Translations under genes and position numbers: made by a program
Notes under the pieces: generated by a model
Database searches by the model: none
What the model was told of the DNA's origin: nothing
The model's input: the letters and a program-made list of their open reading frames with translations, nothing else
Part shown: positions 46,941 through 59,446 of the stretch, one piece after another
How positions within the stretch are numbered: position 1 is the stretch's first letter
How the letters are laid out: each line of letters opens with the position of its first letter
NCBI RefSeq assembly: GCF_014529535.1
Contig: NC_050737.1
Span: 2,636,447-2,700,446 of the forward strand
Direction: 5' to 3'
Length of the DNA stretch: 64,000 bases
Source: Bradysia coprophila
Lineage: Eukaryota; Arthropoda; Insecta; Diptera; Sciaridae

Positions 46941-47232
46941 TTTTGTTTTATCAAAATAAATTGCAAAGAAAGTATTCTGATCTCTTTATCGTAAGTAAAC
47001 TTCCAATCGAACGAATATCTGCTGCGCACTGAGACCTTACGCTTTTTCACATATTGATACACCACGTATGCAATGGCATATTTCTCAGCAGATATTTGTC
47101 CAATTGAAAAACTAATTACGAAAGACATCCTTCGGTAAAACACAAAACAATGAAGTTTTGAATGAAGAGAATCCGTTTAGTCAAAATTTGATTTTTTTTT
47201 CGTTCTAAACGAAAAAAAAACACATGGCGTCA

Positions 47233-47253
47233 ACACACACACACACACACACG
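47233..47253. repeat. CA microsatellite
   Basis: About ten uninterrupted CA units lie inside the TIR-bounded element. Confidence 0.85.
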
Positions 47254-47339
47254 AAATTTTGTAGTACATGTTGCTTATGTACTTTATAAATTGAGTCCCA
47301 CGCTGCAACATTAGAGTATGCATATCTGGTATATTAGAA

Positions 47340-47412
47340 GACTCGGTGGTGTAATGGTTAGCGTAGTTTGTTGATATGCAGGAGGTTCGGAGTTCGAATC
47401 TCCGTCGGGTCA
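47340..47412 (+). repeat. tRNA-like module 3 (possible tRNA pseudogene)
   Basis: The 73-nt stretch starts GACTCGG, which pairs with TCGGGTC near the end, and has a perfect T-arm CGGAG TTCGAAT CTCCG. Box A TGGTGTAATGG and box B GTTCGAATC are good. The D-arm needs G-U pairs and no proper anticodon stem forms with a U33 loop. I therefore call it tRNA-derived. A T-run follows at 47416. Confidence 0.5.
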
Positions 47413-47562
47413 TTGGTTTTTTTCTTCAAAATAAAAAACGGAAATAAAATTTACCCTAGAAGAGTAATAAAATTATATCCCTAGACAACCAGAATAACGT
47501 ATGGCTTAGAGTTTATATACAGAAACGAGTAATGTATGAAATAGTCACACATGGAAGATAAA

Positions 47563-49911
47563 TGACATAATCCGACTTTACAACCGAAACTTTATTTCTA
47601 TTATGATTCACTAATGTTACGTGTCCCTTTCTGTATTTAGCTGCTTAAATATTAATGTCGATTAGTCGAGGCAATTTTTGTAAGTTATTTTTAATTGCCG
47701 TAAATCATTATTCTACGCAAAAAAAAATTGTTCTATGGTATGTGCAGCCGCCAATTTTGAAATAACCGACCCAATATTTTTAAATATAAACTGTTTTAAG
47801 ATATTCTTTAGATTGAAAATGTGGCCAAACATATTGTTCTAGCTACCAAGTTGCTCGGACAATTTTTTTTTTAATAGCAGCTGCGAACGGCTTCAGTCAC
47901 AGTTTTGGCGGCTGTAGAATAGGGAAAAATGGGTGTCGTCTTTTATAAACAAATAAATAAATAAATTTTATAAAAAAATCGGTGCATTTTGGAGAACAAA
48001 TTTTTGATTAAAATCGTGTTTTGTATCGATTAAAAATAACTTACAAGAACCGAGTAATTACTTATAATATCTGAAACATCTTTTATGGAAGAGAATGCGT
48101 CCAGATATTAGATCTGATTTGAGCATCTATTATAGTAGACATTTCTTGATTCATTGGCAATTCCAAATTGTTTTTTTCATTGCTTTGATAGATGAAGATG
48201 GTAAAAGGTAATCGAACATTTTATAATTATCCGACCCCGAATAAAGTTTGAAGAATGTCGGATCTTATTTGTTAATTCGAAGATTAACTCACTCTGATTT
48301 TGTTTCTTGTTTTGGCAAACCATTGGTAGAAAACAGTTGGTTTTATCGCATTTGCGTTATTAATCCGTGTATATAAATGTGAAAAATAGTTGAGCCGAAA
48401 TGATGTGAATCAGTCAGCAATCATTTTAAGACACCGTAGTACAAGATTATTATTTTAGAATATGTTTTGAGCCGATCTTTACATACAATAAAGCAATAAA
48501 GAAAGAAAAGTTTAACATCAAGAAATGTTAATAACAATAACCCCATTATGCATAACTAATTTACTTAGTGATGATAATGTGTACGCTGTTTACAGTAAAA
48601 CGATAGATGGAGGTTATTCGTTAAATGAAATCAGAATAGCCATGTAACCCAGAGTGTACCTAGAGGAAGTTCTTGCATTCTCATCTCATAAAATCGTGGA
48701 AAAAATTATCTTTCACAATATATCATGTAATCTCATCTATACCTCTGCTGGTTTGAATATAAATTATATTTTAAAAGAAGAAAAAAAATCGGTTCGTTGG
48801 TAACATACAGACGAGATACGATTAACTAACTTGTGCATAAATGTGTAGTATATTTGAGCTACACGAACATTTCATCTGACATCGTTTATTTACCAGTGGT
48901 TTTGATGAATGTGCGATACTGAGCAACTGAGCCATGAAGAAAATCACTGCATAGTCTCACAATAGAGTAAAACGGAGCTGAATTATTCAAGAAAAATTGG
49001 TATTGGTGTTTACTTCGAAAAGTTGTTGTTTAATCCGGCACAGGTTAGTTTTCAAATTAATTTAAATAGTCAGTTCGCTTGACTGCTGATGACTCAAGTA
49101 AACACCTTAACAATTAGTTTTTCTTTACCGCAGGAGGTAGTGATCTTGAATTTCTTAAGCGAGAAAAACCATTTTGTATGCAACCATATGCAATTAACAT
49201 TAATGCTAACTACTTTTGTCTCTCTATATAATACCTCCTTAGTCATCCATTGAAAATAGACTCCTATTATCACATCATCACAGTACGACGGAGGGTGCAT
49301 AATGCAAATAGACCATCCAAAAGATTGCATTGTAACCAAAACAATTTCGACAAGACTGAATCACACACAAGTCATTATTATGCCAGCAAGTATGAATGGA
49401 AAATTTTCAAAAATTGTCAGAAAACTTGCAAAGACTCTTTCACTTCACGGACGAAATCATCAAGCATGAGTTTGACATTACCTACAACGTATCAACTGAT
49501 ACATATTTCAAAATACTCTAAATTCGTCCATTATTAGTTTTCAAATAAATTGCCAAAGTCGTTTTAATTATGCAAAGCGACCACCCGACCCGCTCACTCT
49601 GTCATCGTAATTACCTTCAGTTTAAATTAGAACTGACGCGCGGAGTTAGACGCAGCAAAATACACAACAACATCAGACTTTGCATCCAGTGGATCGCCGA
49701 TTATGTCGGGATATCGATTTTTGCGGCAAGGAAATCTGATTTTATTTTGTGCTTTTACGAGCCCACTAGGGGAGGTTCGTAATTAAAACAATATTTCTTT
49801 TTATAATGTTGGTGCCATCTTCTGTTACTGGGCTCGTAATTGGGGGAAGGCTCGTAGAGGGATGGTTGGTATTTAGATGTTTTACCCTACTCATTACATA
49901 ATTATCGTGTA
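47563..49911. other. AT-rich sequence, no gene seen
   Basis: No gene was recognised. Short frames at 49250-49537 and 49570-49782 lack motifs. The text around 49755-49855 has two copies of GGCTCGTA/ACGAGCC, possibly a worn repeat. Confidence 0.4.
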
Positions 49912-49969
49912 ATGAACAACGAACCATCTGGTTTCACAATGTTAAAAACAGTAGTTCACGGCTTGAACG
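49912..49969 (+). CDS. Candidate short first coding exon
   Basis: ATG followed by 18 more codons (MNNEPSGFTMLKTVVHG...) and donor AACG/GTAACA, phase 1. Listed only as a weak member of the candidate series. Confidence 0.15.
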
Positions 49970-50003
49970 GTAACAGGGATAAAATTTTGAGCATTCAAGA
50001 AGT

Positions 50004-52016
50004 TTTTTTTTTTTTTTTTATCGAAATTTTAGATTTATTCAATATAGCGAAAAAAAAGGCTGCTAGGCGCAACCAGCAAAAAAACGGTCTTTTCAAAAAA
50101 CAAGTTTACAATAAATAAAAATCATCAATTCTATTCGTTCCTAATGTTCCCAAAATGCAGCTAGCGTTCCTTCGTTGAATGGCAATAGAAACCTTCTGTA
50201 ATAGGTAATCCATAGATCCCGATTCACCGGAAGCCCGTCGCATCAATGATCCTAATTTCTTTATAAATATTCTAGTTTCTGGACCCATGCTACCTAGTGA
50301 TTCAAATGCAATAGGAGTGAAAAAGTAATTTTCTTTTAAAAGTTGGTAATGATTATGCTTATGTCTTTCCGCATTATCTGCTATTGCACCAGCCTTCTTT
50401 GAAGATTCATTTACATAAGAAGGGGCGAGAGTATCTCTAACGGTAACATCCCAAAGTATCGGTCTACCATGACTCCATGGAATTAGAGTCACACCATCCG
50501 GTCTTTTACCGTCATCTCTAGAGATCCCAGGAGGCTGTATTATATTTGGAAAACCTGCTGAAGAAAATGCATGAGAAAAGATTTTATTTATTTCATCATG
50601 TCCTGGTATCCATCCTCCGCTTTTTTTACAAGATAAGCCATGTAATCCATCCTTCTTAACCATCTTACTGCAGAGGCATTTATGTTCTTCGCACAATTGA
50701 GAGCCTAAACGAAGACCAACGGAAATTCTAGCTGTATTGTTATCTAATAATAAGCCCAATTGACTCGATGGGACCACCTGCAGCCACTTTGAAGATTCTT
50801 TAGTAGATGACGCAAGTAGTCTTGCACGAGTAACGGGCTCACTAGATTCCAACATACAACCAAACTTATCCATGATCCTCGGAATATCCCAATTCTTTTG
50901 TACCTTTTTTATTTTCATCACTATGTGGAACAAAATCTCGAGGAATTACCTCAATTAACCCTAGAATAGCGTCATCAATTATTTTAAAATCAAATTTCTC
51001 CAATAATTGGTTCGACAATTCTGATGAAGAATACACTGACGACAAATAGGCTGGGGATGCCAGGTCCTCAACCTTCCGGATCCCTAAACCTCCAAAGGAC
51101 AAAGGGAGAGATGTCTGACTCCATTGAAAATCGCCCATCTTAACATTCGTGATGGCTTCAAGCGTTGAACGGAAGATCTCGTCAACTTCCTTCAAGCGAT
51201 CGACTAACAGAAACGCCTTAGAAGAGCGCAACAAATAATTGAACCTACAACTGCCTAGCGACTTCCTAAAAACACAAAGAGCCGGATGGACGTCCATCAA
51301 TTTCAAACGATCGCACATTAATTTGATCGCTTCAATTTTAGACGAAAACATCCTCTCTAACCCTGACTCAAAGATTGGTGAGCCTAATATTTCAAGCGTA
51401 GACTCATCAACTTTCTTAATACCTGGCAATATAGCAGAAATTTCAGCATACATGCGGGTCTCATCGTCCCCAGAAGCATTAATGAAGAAAACCTCACACT
51501 TATTCGCGTTCAAAGGCAAACCAGACAATTCACAAAAAGCCAGAACCTTCCTAATATCACTTAGTACTACTGATAGTACATCACCAACACAACCATCATC
51601 AAGATACCACCCATTTAACCTAGAGCTAAGAGAATGAGTCATTCTCATAATACCAATACAAAAACCTGGAGGGCCTAAAGGGTCACCCTGCTGGAATCCT
51701 CTTTTCGAGAACAATGGTTCATCAAGAAAATAAAGATTCGAAATGAGCCTATACGACTGCTGAAGCAAAGGAAGCAACTCTGGGCAAATATCCTTCACCT
51801 CACCTAACATAAACTTTCTAAACATATTATTAAAGGCATTACCAAAATCAAACTTAACTAAAGCAATCGGCTCACCATGATCAGCTGTACAAAATTGACG
51901 TACCGCATGAACCAAAGCCTCCGCTCCTCCTTTAACCCCAAAACCTAACTGAAAGGGTTTAAGCTTTTGAACTAAGTTATCTCTAACATTATAACAGGCA
52001 ATCTTACCTGTTAAAG
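50004..52016 (-). mobile_element. 5'-truncated non-LTR retrotransposon with RLE-type C-terminus, copy 2
   Basis: Flanked by a perfect 9-bp repeat TCAAGAAGT (49995-50003 and 52017-52025). The T-run at 50004-50019 is the poly(A) tail on the minus strand. It is longer than copy 1 and shows most of the reverse transcriptase. The 3' UTR (about 50020-50105) carries GCTGGTTGCGCCTAGCAGC, a hairpin at the same place as in copy 1. Both copies share the pyrimidine-rich tract just after it. Confidence 0.9.
50106..52016 (-). pseudogene. RT + Zn knuckle + restriction-like endonuclease ORF, one frameshift
   Basis: Two frames, 52016-50866 and 50933-50106, overlap and are joined by a single extra A in the run at about 50905-50910; copy 1 has one fewer. 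Read in order: RT fingers/palm with VKFDFGNAFN (catalytic Asp), GFQQGDPLGP, WYLDDG (YLDD-type catalytic box), thumb LGSCRFNYLLR and linker FGGLGIRKVEDLA. A Cys/His cluster follows (CLCSKM...HGLSC). Next is GKRPDGVTL...ILWDVTVRDT, a PD-(D/E)xK-like arrangement expected of restriction-like endonucleases in R2/CRE-type elements. The tail ends in NRIDDFYLL. The N-terminus is missing by truncation. The family assignment is inferred from domain order; I cannot name the clade. Confidence 0.8.
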
Positions 52017-52025
52017 TCAAGAAGT

Positions 52026-53004
52026 CTCATTATATGTAAGTCAATCTATTTCACGATAAGTTCTCACCTTGCTCCGACGGACAGATGTTTACAGAGTTTA
52101 TGTTCACAAAGAACTCTGGCAATCTCCGCTGATTTTTTGTACGAAACTACAGATATAATTAAAACGAAATGTTACTAATGACAATCAAAATTAAAATATG
52201 CGAAAATAAAAGCGAAATTCAATATTTTTGTAAACCAAATTTTTTTATTGCAAAATTGTCGTAAAAATGCTTTGGCAACATAATATACTGCTCTGTCTAA
52301 AACTCTGAAATTTATTTATTTTTTGTATGGAGAAGTGAGAAAACCTGTAAGAAACAACACCGTGTTAAGAAAAGTGTTTTGATCTATTTTACGATAACAA
52401 AAGGTGAGAATTTAATTTGAAAAAAATTGAATTGTTCATCGCTGATGGTATGATTATTTTCTACAGGAGATTGTATTATGCCAGTATAATTTCACATATT
52501 TAACAAACTTGACTATGGAAATTTTATGTTGTTTATTTTGTAATGGTGGATACCGATTATAGAGTGTTTTTGGTTTGTATCGTTGATGATTCCGTTCTGT
52601 GATGACTGGGTAGAAGACCAAATGAAAATAAACAGAGGTCAAAAGTCGAAATACTCGAATTTGTAAAAAGGAATAAAGGTTTACTTTAAACATTCACCTT
52701 CCTCGTTAATTCCTATTAAATTTGCTTCATAGACATCTCAGCGTTAGGTATTTTTACATTGATTGCTACATAACAATATAAAGAAAGGAGCCCTAGTAAT
52801 ACATGTCCAATCCACTGAAAAACCTGTTTCCAAATCAGGTCCAGATCAGTTAGACTGTTTCTCAATAGAGTTTGGCTCCCTGACAACAGGTAGGATGTCT
52901 TTATCTTCAGTAATAACTTTCGACAGCGGCGCAAGGCCCATGGTTTTTCTTGAAGAAGAACTTCAATTTTTAGATTAACTTTAAATGGCAATGCAATTAC
53001 CTTA
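52026..53004. other. Intergenic or intronic sequence
   Basis: The plus frame at 52763-52978 (QSTEKPVSKSGPDQLD...) has mixed residues unlike random AT-rich DNA. It passes a donor-like ACAG/GTAGGA at about 52890. No family was recognised and I do not call it a gene. Confidence 0.35.
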
Positions 53005-53186
53005 CAAAAAAGAGAGTTGAAAATCTTACCTGTTACAGGTAACTTTGTCTCCAGGAATTCAGGTAACCTCTAAAATAGCTGTCACAACTGTAGACACACA
53101 AAAATACATCTGTTGCAGATAACATAGATTACCTAGAGACAAAATTACGTGCAACAGGCGAGATTTTCAACTCTTTTTTGTCAGTG
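53005..53186. mobile_element. Mariner-like MITE family D, copy 2
   Basis: The right end TTTTTTGTCAGTG is followed by TA. The left end follows TA but lacks a few terminal bases. Arms share GAGTTGAAAATCTTACCTGT and TTTGTCTC(C/T)AGG. Confidence 0.8.
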
Positions 53187-55626
53187 TAAATACTGCAGTA
53201 TTACCATTCGCCAGAAATACTCCTTGAGCCCATATCTTAGATTAGTTTCAGTTGTATTATAGACATAACAAAAATAAGTCTGATTTTTGCTGGCTGTTTC
53301 TCAAAATAATCCTTCAAAACGTTTCGAACTTCATGAGTTGGAAAAGAAAACGAACCATCGACCACGATAAATATTTTAAGTTATGTAAACTGACCGACAA
53401 ATGATTAATTTTTTTCTTCATATTTTGCTCTTGTAAAAATATATGACTTTGCGAAAATACTCATGAAATCGCAAAGAAAAAAATTATTATTTACGATTTG
53501 ATGGAAAAAATAACAACAGCGAAAAAAATGTAATGTGATATACAACTCAATCGGAATGTCTTTAATAATACATAATATTCTATGCTGTGTCTTAAGATAA
53601 ATTTCGCTTTTTCATTCATAAAATCCATCATTCAATTACTGACATCCGGTGAATGCAAAGCAAAAATTACGTTTCCATTCGCAAAAACCATAGTATCGTT
53701 GTGACAAAGTCAAAATTACTACCGTATAGGTTTCGTATCATGATGATTGTTACCATTATCCACTGTCAATTATTTATTGATTAATTTTTTTTGTAGTAGG
53801 TAGCAGAATCACAACAGGAAGGATCGAGATGTTTTTTGATTTTTATCAACCAGCCATATTAACTCGATACCAGATTATTTTTGTCAATTAACTCGAAGTT
53901 TAGGTGTAGTTAGAACGCGTGAACTGAGCGGAGTTATGAGTAGAAATTCGATTTTCAGAAGGTTCTGCTAGTAAAAATTAGTCGATTTTAAGAATCGGCC
54001 AGCATCCAACCGAGAAAAGTTCTGTGGGTCAACGTTAATCTCTAATTTTTGATCAATAAAATATATCCGAAAGTGTATTCAATCGAAAGTTCCAATATTT
54101 CAGTGAAATTCTCAAAAGGCTTAAAAAACTCGAAAGCTCTTCAAAATTAACACAAAATTGGCATACGGCAGTATGCTAAATCCTCTATAATTTTCTCGTG
54201 GGAGGTAAAAGCACTTACCCCCACAAAGAAGAGCCAATCATAATGGAAAAGCCAATAACCGCTCTATGTAAAATGACTTAAGATACTAGTCTTCCATCGT
54301 CAAAAAAAAAACATTTTCGCGTACTTATTTCGATCAGAATACAATCAACGATTATAATTAAATCCCAAAATTTCTTTTAGATTTAAAAAGCGAATTATAA
54401 TTCTACCAACATTACTGCCATACCATACAATTCCGTACTGCCACAGAAAATGCAGACACCAATACAATATTATTCGATTCACTAATTCACTCACCTGTTT
54501 CATTAACATTTTACCATCACGATCATGTGGAAACCCGAATGAAAACCGAACAGGTAACCAAACAGAATTCGGTTAATATCGCAGATATGCCGGTTATCTT
54601 TACATTTGTATTTGCACGTTCACCACAAATGTTATTAACTATATTCATTTACAAGCGATCCAAACGTGAAGGCAATAACTTTTAAAGTTGAATCAGTCGT
54701 GCTTCGATCTTCAGTGAATGTGTATCGGTTGGTGCCGTTTTGTTATTTTGTTGCACATATAAATGTTGAGCATCTTGGTTAAATGTTTTGTTATGATCTA
54801 AATGGAAAAATAGAGTTTTTTTAATGATCAAAAGATGCAAATTATTCTAGTGTCAATAGATAACAATTTCTTAGTTAATATCAGTTAAACAATCAGTGAT
54901 GACTTTTAGGTCATCATAGAGTATGAACAATTAGAAACATAAAATTTTCAAAAATTTTTACTCCAAATAGGCGCCGAAATTCTCATAATAAATATTTGGA
55001 ATTAACGCGAGTTTCACGCGGCATTCTTGTTATTTACAATTTGAAGTCGATTTTAATTTCACAAAAAGTTTTTGGACATCTTCATTGAAATATAATTTAA
55101 TTGGTGAAAAATAGAGATTTGTATAGCAGAACATTAGTTGTCATGGTTCAATTGTTTGCTCACTTCCAGCCATCATTTTTTTCTTCATCGGTTTGATTTT
55201 TGTTGCCGCGCACCAAAAGGTTTATTAAGTGCATAGAGTGAAAAGTCGTTAACATATTAGTGTTAGAGCTGTTGAATTGTTTTTTTTTTGTCTTCGTTTT
55301 TTTCATAAATTGTTCACTCGAATGGTGTGAATTTGATTGGTTACATTTTTTTTCATTTGTTACTGATTTGCATATTATAAGAAATGCAGTTACAATCGGT
55401 TTCCAATGGATTTATCAAAAACTTTAAAGAAGCCAAGTGATAGCTTATCGAAACTGTGTCTATAAAAATTCATAAAATTAGTGATAACCATAACCAGCTG
55501 AGTTGATAAGATAATTTTTGCTAATTCATCTTGAACATCATATCAATTTATTTATTTAAAAAAAACGAAAAAAAATTAAATTTTTTAATGAATCACCGTA
55601 ATACAATCGATAAAAGGCGCTTAAAA
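53187..55626. other. AT-rich sequence upstream of a candidate exon
   Basis: No gene was seen. The final few hundred bases could contain the promoter and 5' UTR of the exon at 55627; no core element was assigned. Confidence 0.4.
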
Positions 55627-55792
55627 ATGAGCTCGTCGTCACTATCACCAGAAACATCGCTATCATCATCATCCTCCAAAGATGATGAAGACATCTGGGA
55701 AACGGATTTGACACCAGCACCCATATCCCGATTGAACAGTCTCGATTGTTGGGACTATACCATCGAATTGGAATGCTTAAGAGGCCCTGAAG
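55627..55792 (+). CDS. Probable first coding exon of an unrecognised gene (MSSSSLSPE...)
   Basis: AAAATGAGC starts 55 codons and the exon ends at donor GAAG/GTTAAC, phase 1; a stop follows two codons into the intron. The peptide begins with a serine-rich, disordered stretch (MSSSSLSPETSLSSSSSK). Next come an acidic patch (DDEDIWETD) and a folded-looking segment (SRLNSLDCWDYTIELECL). Base composition and codon use are clearly richer in GC than the flanks, and this is the strongest coding signal right of 20 kb. An in-frame upstream ATG at 55531 is preceded by K/N-rich text and is less likely. The remaining exons must lie downstream, probably beyond the window. I do not recognise the family with confidence. 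Confidence 0.6.
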
Positions 55793-58700
55793 GTTAACAT
55801 ATATTTTCCATTTGTTTTTATTAATTTATTGGTTTCTTTTTTTTATTTATTTATTTCTTTTAAAATCATTTCGAATATCAACTTCAACACACCCAATTAT
55901 TCGCTTTCTATAAAGCCTACTGTAATTAATTTTTTTTTATCAATAAAAAAATATTTTTGTTGTTTTACAAGTAGGTAGATGAAATGAGCAAAGCTCATTA
56001 GTTGAAATATATATATATACAATGTATACGTTTGCCGTAATCAGGAAAAGAACTCGGTGTTGACATTTGTGACTGTTATAATTACTCAATAATTGGCAAT
56101 GTGAAAATACAAAAATAATATTCCTGATGTAGTGTTTTGTAGCCTTTCGTTTATGACTAGGTAGGTTGACGCGGGAATGATTGACTTCGAAAATATTTTT
56201 CTTTTAAATTATAAAAGAACAACGCAATTTGAATCTATTTTCTGCTGTGTTCATTGAACTTCAAATGTTTTTTTCTTTCAACTTTTGTATTTTTGGAAAG
56301 ATGGTTTCGTTCGCAGCAAATTGATCTAAATCATCTTCTTGATAAATTATGTTTTTTTTCGAACCGAAGAAAAAAGCACACATCTAACCATAACCCAATG
56401 GTAAATATTATAAACTTATCTGACTATGCATATGGATGTAGATGGTTTATAATTTTTATGAATTCATGTATATATACCGACCGATTCTACGTCGCCGTCA
56501 TCATTCAATGTAAAACTCTGATGCTAAGTATTTTAACCTACGTTAAAAATGCATTCACAAAACCTGTCTTTCGTATTATTATGTTAGTTATTCCTCAACA
56601 TCAATTTACCAACGTTAAAGCAAATAAATCGCGGATAATTGGTATTTACTTTATCGACTACGTAATGCCGAGTAAAACTCTTTTTTTCCTTCCTAATATC
56701 GAGTCAATGAAATGTGCTTTAAGTAAATACCTTTTTTAAATTACATGGGCATTATAGGTAGGTAGTTTTGTTCGACACTTAAAATTAAACTCGAAAATAA
56801 TTTCAATTTGAACTTTTACACGTGAGATTTTCATAAATGAAAGACGTTCCATGATCTGTTTGATCACTGATTTCCCAGATTTTCTGTTTAGTGATGAAGC
56901 GATTTTATAAGTTTTGATGATGAATTAGCACTAGCTATTTTATGGAAACGGTGAAACGGTGGGGGTGTCTGTCTATGTACGGTTGCAGACAAAGATTTGC
57001 CACTCGTCAAGAGTAATTCCTAGATAGGTATGGCTTCACGAGAACTGTGGGTCTCTAGAGTAATTTCTCTAGAGTACTCTAAGACTCAACAAGATTAACA
57101 AATTCGTCAGAGGTAATTATTTGACCTCGTGAAGAATGAAGACGTTGCTTCTACCTTCTTATGCTATAATAATAGTTTATTCCAATATAGTCTTTCCTTG
57201 CCGTATGCTCCTTTTACAATCCCTTCACGCTTGTCAAAATTACTTAAATGAATCAATCAATTGCTACACCCACATACACCATCAGAAAGTTTGTCTTCAT
57301 TTTCTATTGGTTTCAACGCGAACGGTGAAATTCGAGTACAAAATAGAGACGTGCGTTCAAGATACGATATTCAGTGTCAAATTATTTCGTAAATGAAAAC
57401 GATAAATTTAGATAAAAAGTTAGATAACTGATTGAAATCGAGATTAAAATATGTAAACCCTGAGGAAGTAGTTTTGTTCTTTTTCAATTTGTAATTTGTC
57501 TCAATATTAATATTACAAATATTACGAGTGCTGACGCTCGGACATAGTTCGATTCGAACTCATTTGGTGATATGTTATCGCTTAACTTTTTAAACGACAA
57601 ACGTGTCATCATATGATGATTAAATCTGTTACTTCTTTCGTTGCTATAATAAGAAAATACTTGTCAAAGCTCATCATTTTTGTCATTACTGTAGATAGCA
57701 GATGATGCGGTTCCCAATAAATATTGGCGAAGTGTATTGTTTTCCTGTTGTGGAGGCGTCAGATTTTTCCATAGTTTAGTACTTCATTCGTTGCAGCTTA
57801 CTTACCTGTTAAACGACTTCCCTATTGTAGTTTAATAAGCATCATGACATTATCTATTTCGACATAGCATAGTTTAAGACAAAACTCAATTTTTCTCTTA
57901 GTTTCCAAACATCATTGATGTAAAATTTAAATTTCGCCGAAGGAAAACCAATTTTGAATAATTGGAAATTCTGGAAAGGTTGAATCTTTTTATTCACACT
58001 GCACGTCTTATTCCACATACATAAATTAAGCTGAGTTTCAATCGACTTTTAATAAATTTGGGTCGCAAGCGTCATCTTTTCATTCCTTACAGTAATGATA
58101 AATGCACATAATCTCCGTCTTTGACTAATGTTAAAACAGAGACTTCACTCATTCCATTCGTTTGGCATGGCACATTCATATTCATTTATTGTACTTGGTT
58201 TCAATATTTATCCATTCCTTATTCAAATATTGAAGAAAAGAATTTATTTATTAAAAGTCGTTTTTCTGGCTTTAAAAAAGTTATTTTCTACATAAAACAT
58301 CTGTCAACTAAAAACACAACATACTTTATTCCACCGAGTACCACAACCATGTAACTTTGTACATATATATATATGTCTGTCTACTCCAAATGTGCAACCG
58401 AATTATAATTCCAGCAAAGAGAGACACATTTGTACAGGTTTCTATTAAATACAATATAATACCTGGTGGCGTTCATTGAAAATAATTGCATGAAATGAAA
58501 TGAAGTATGTACATTACATTGCATATTTTATCGGGTTATAGAATCTAGAAAGAAAAAACACGAGTTGAATGATTTATGCTCCGTATTGAATTCCAAATAT
58601 TTCAATTGAAATATAACAACTTATTATACCACTTTTGTCTTGTGTAATTCTTTATGTAGATCGAAAGGTGTGAAAAATAACTACCTATAATATTTGCTTA

Positions 58701-59096
58701 CAAAAAAAAAGAATTTCAATATTTAGTTGATTTATTGAATTTTTCAATTGAATATTAATTTTCTTTAGAAACAAAAATGAAACTTGTTTGCATGAAAAGC
58801 GGCTCAATTTGTTTGAATCAAATTTTTTTTTGTTCTGTACAAATATTTGGTCTAGATATTTGTAACTCTCAGACTCATAATTTGCCACTCAAATCGGGGG
58901 CCATGTCTTATTTTTAAGAATAATAATTGCCGACCTGTTCAGCTCGCAGCTCGTCTGACATTCAGTAGCTATTAGTCATCCAAGTTCACCCTTACAGCAT
59001 AGAACTGGAGCAGTGCCATGTTTGTTCTCTGCAGACGCTCATAGCGATGCTGACATCCATCAGCCCTGATACATCTATCGACGTGCTACGTCTTAG
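55793..59096. other. Probable intron, AT-rich
   Basis: Follows the donor at 55792. Open frames (56254-56739, 57136-57396, 58121-58354) are rich in F, I, K, N and Y without motifs and look random. A TA microsatellite lies at about 58362-58374. Confidence 0.4.
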
Positions 59097-59255
59097 GGAT
59101 CATTCATAAATTTTGTAACGCTTTTCAGTGCTGCCATCAAACTTAAATCTTAAATAACTCAAGAAATACGCGGCTCTAGTTTTTATTTCACATATTCACA
59201 GGATTTTATTTTGATGACAGCACTGAGAAAGCGTTTCGTAATTTATGAATGATCC
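59097..59255. mobile_element. Foldback MITE, relative of 32884-33051
   Basis: GGATCATTCATAAATT at the left and AATTTATGAATGATCC at the right are inverted. Arms continue through GTAACGCTTTTCAGTGCTG / CAGCACTGAGAAAGCGTTTCG. It ends 14 bp before the next MITE. Confidence 0.75.
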
Positions 59256-59269
59256 GTTATCAGGGCCTA

Positions 59270-59444
59270 CACTGACAAAAAAGTTGGAAATCTTACCTGC
59301 AGCAGGTAACTCTCCAGGTAATCTAGAATAGCTACCACAGCTGTAGCGCCTCATACAAAAAATACAACTGTATCAGCTATTCTAGATTACCTGGAGACAA
59401 AGTAACCTGCTGCAGGTAAGATTTTCAACTGTTTTTTGTCAGTG
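59270..59444. mobile_element. Mariner-like MITE family D, best copy
   Basis: TA duplication at 59268-59269 and 59445-59446. Terminal repeats CACTGACAAAAAA and TTTTTTGTCAGTG. Arms extend about 70 bp (ATCTTACCTGCAGCAGGTAA, CCAGGTAATCTAGAATAGCT). Fully foldable, 175 bp. Confidence 0.9.
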
Positions 59445-59446
59445 TA

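Larger units (their letters stand above)
46158..47562. mobile_element. TIR-bounded element with repeated tRNA-like modules
   Basis: Inverted ends of about 54 bp (46158-46211 and 47509-47562) share TTTATCTTCCATGTGTGACT and CGTTTCTGTATATAAACTC. Between them lie two tandem, diverged units of about 500-540 bp and part of a third. Each unit has a tRNA-like module followed by a T-run, an internal hairpin around ATATCTGCTG...CAGCAGATAT, and AGTCAAAATTTGAT. No ORF of note was found. No target duplication was identified, so the superfamily is unknown. Confidence 0.65.

Noticed and set aside
47340..47412. Functional tRNA gene
   Set aside because: Acceptor and T-arms pair, but the D-arm is weak and no anticodon stem with a proper loop can be drawn. 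It lies within a repeated, TIR-bounded unit.
52763..52978. Plus-strand frame with mixed residues (QSTEKPVSKSGPDQLD...)
   Set aside because: No recognisable family; start and splice sites are ambiguous. Left as unannotated rather than called a gene.
56254..56739. 161-aa open frame
   Set aside because: Rich in F, I, Y and K with no domain; it lies in the presumed intron after the exon at 55627 and is compatible with chance.
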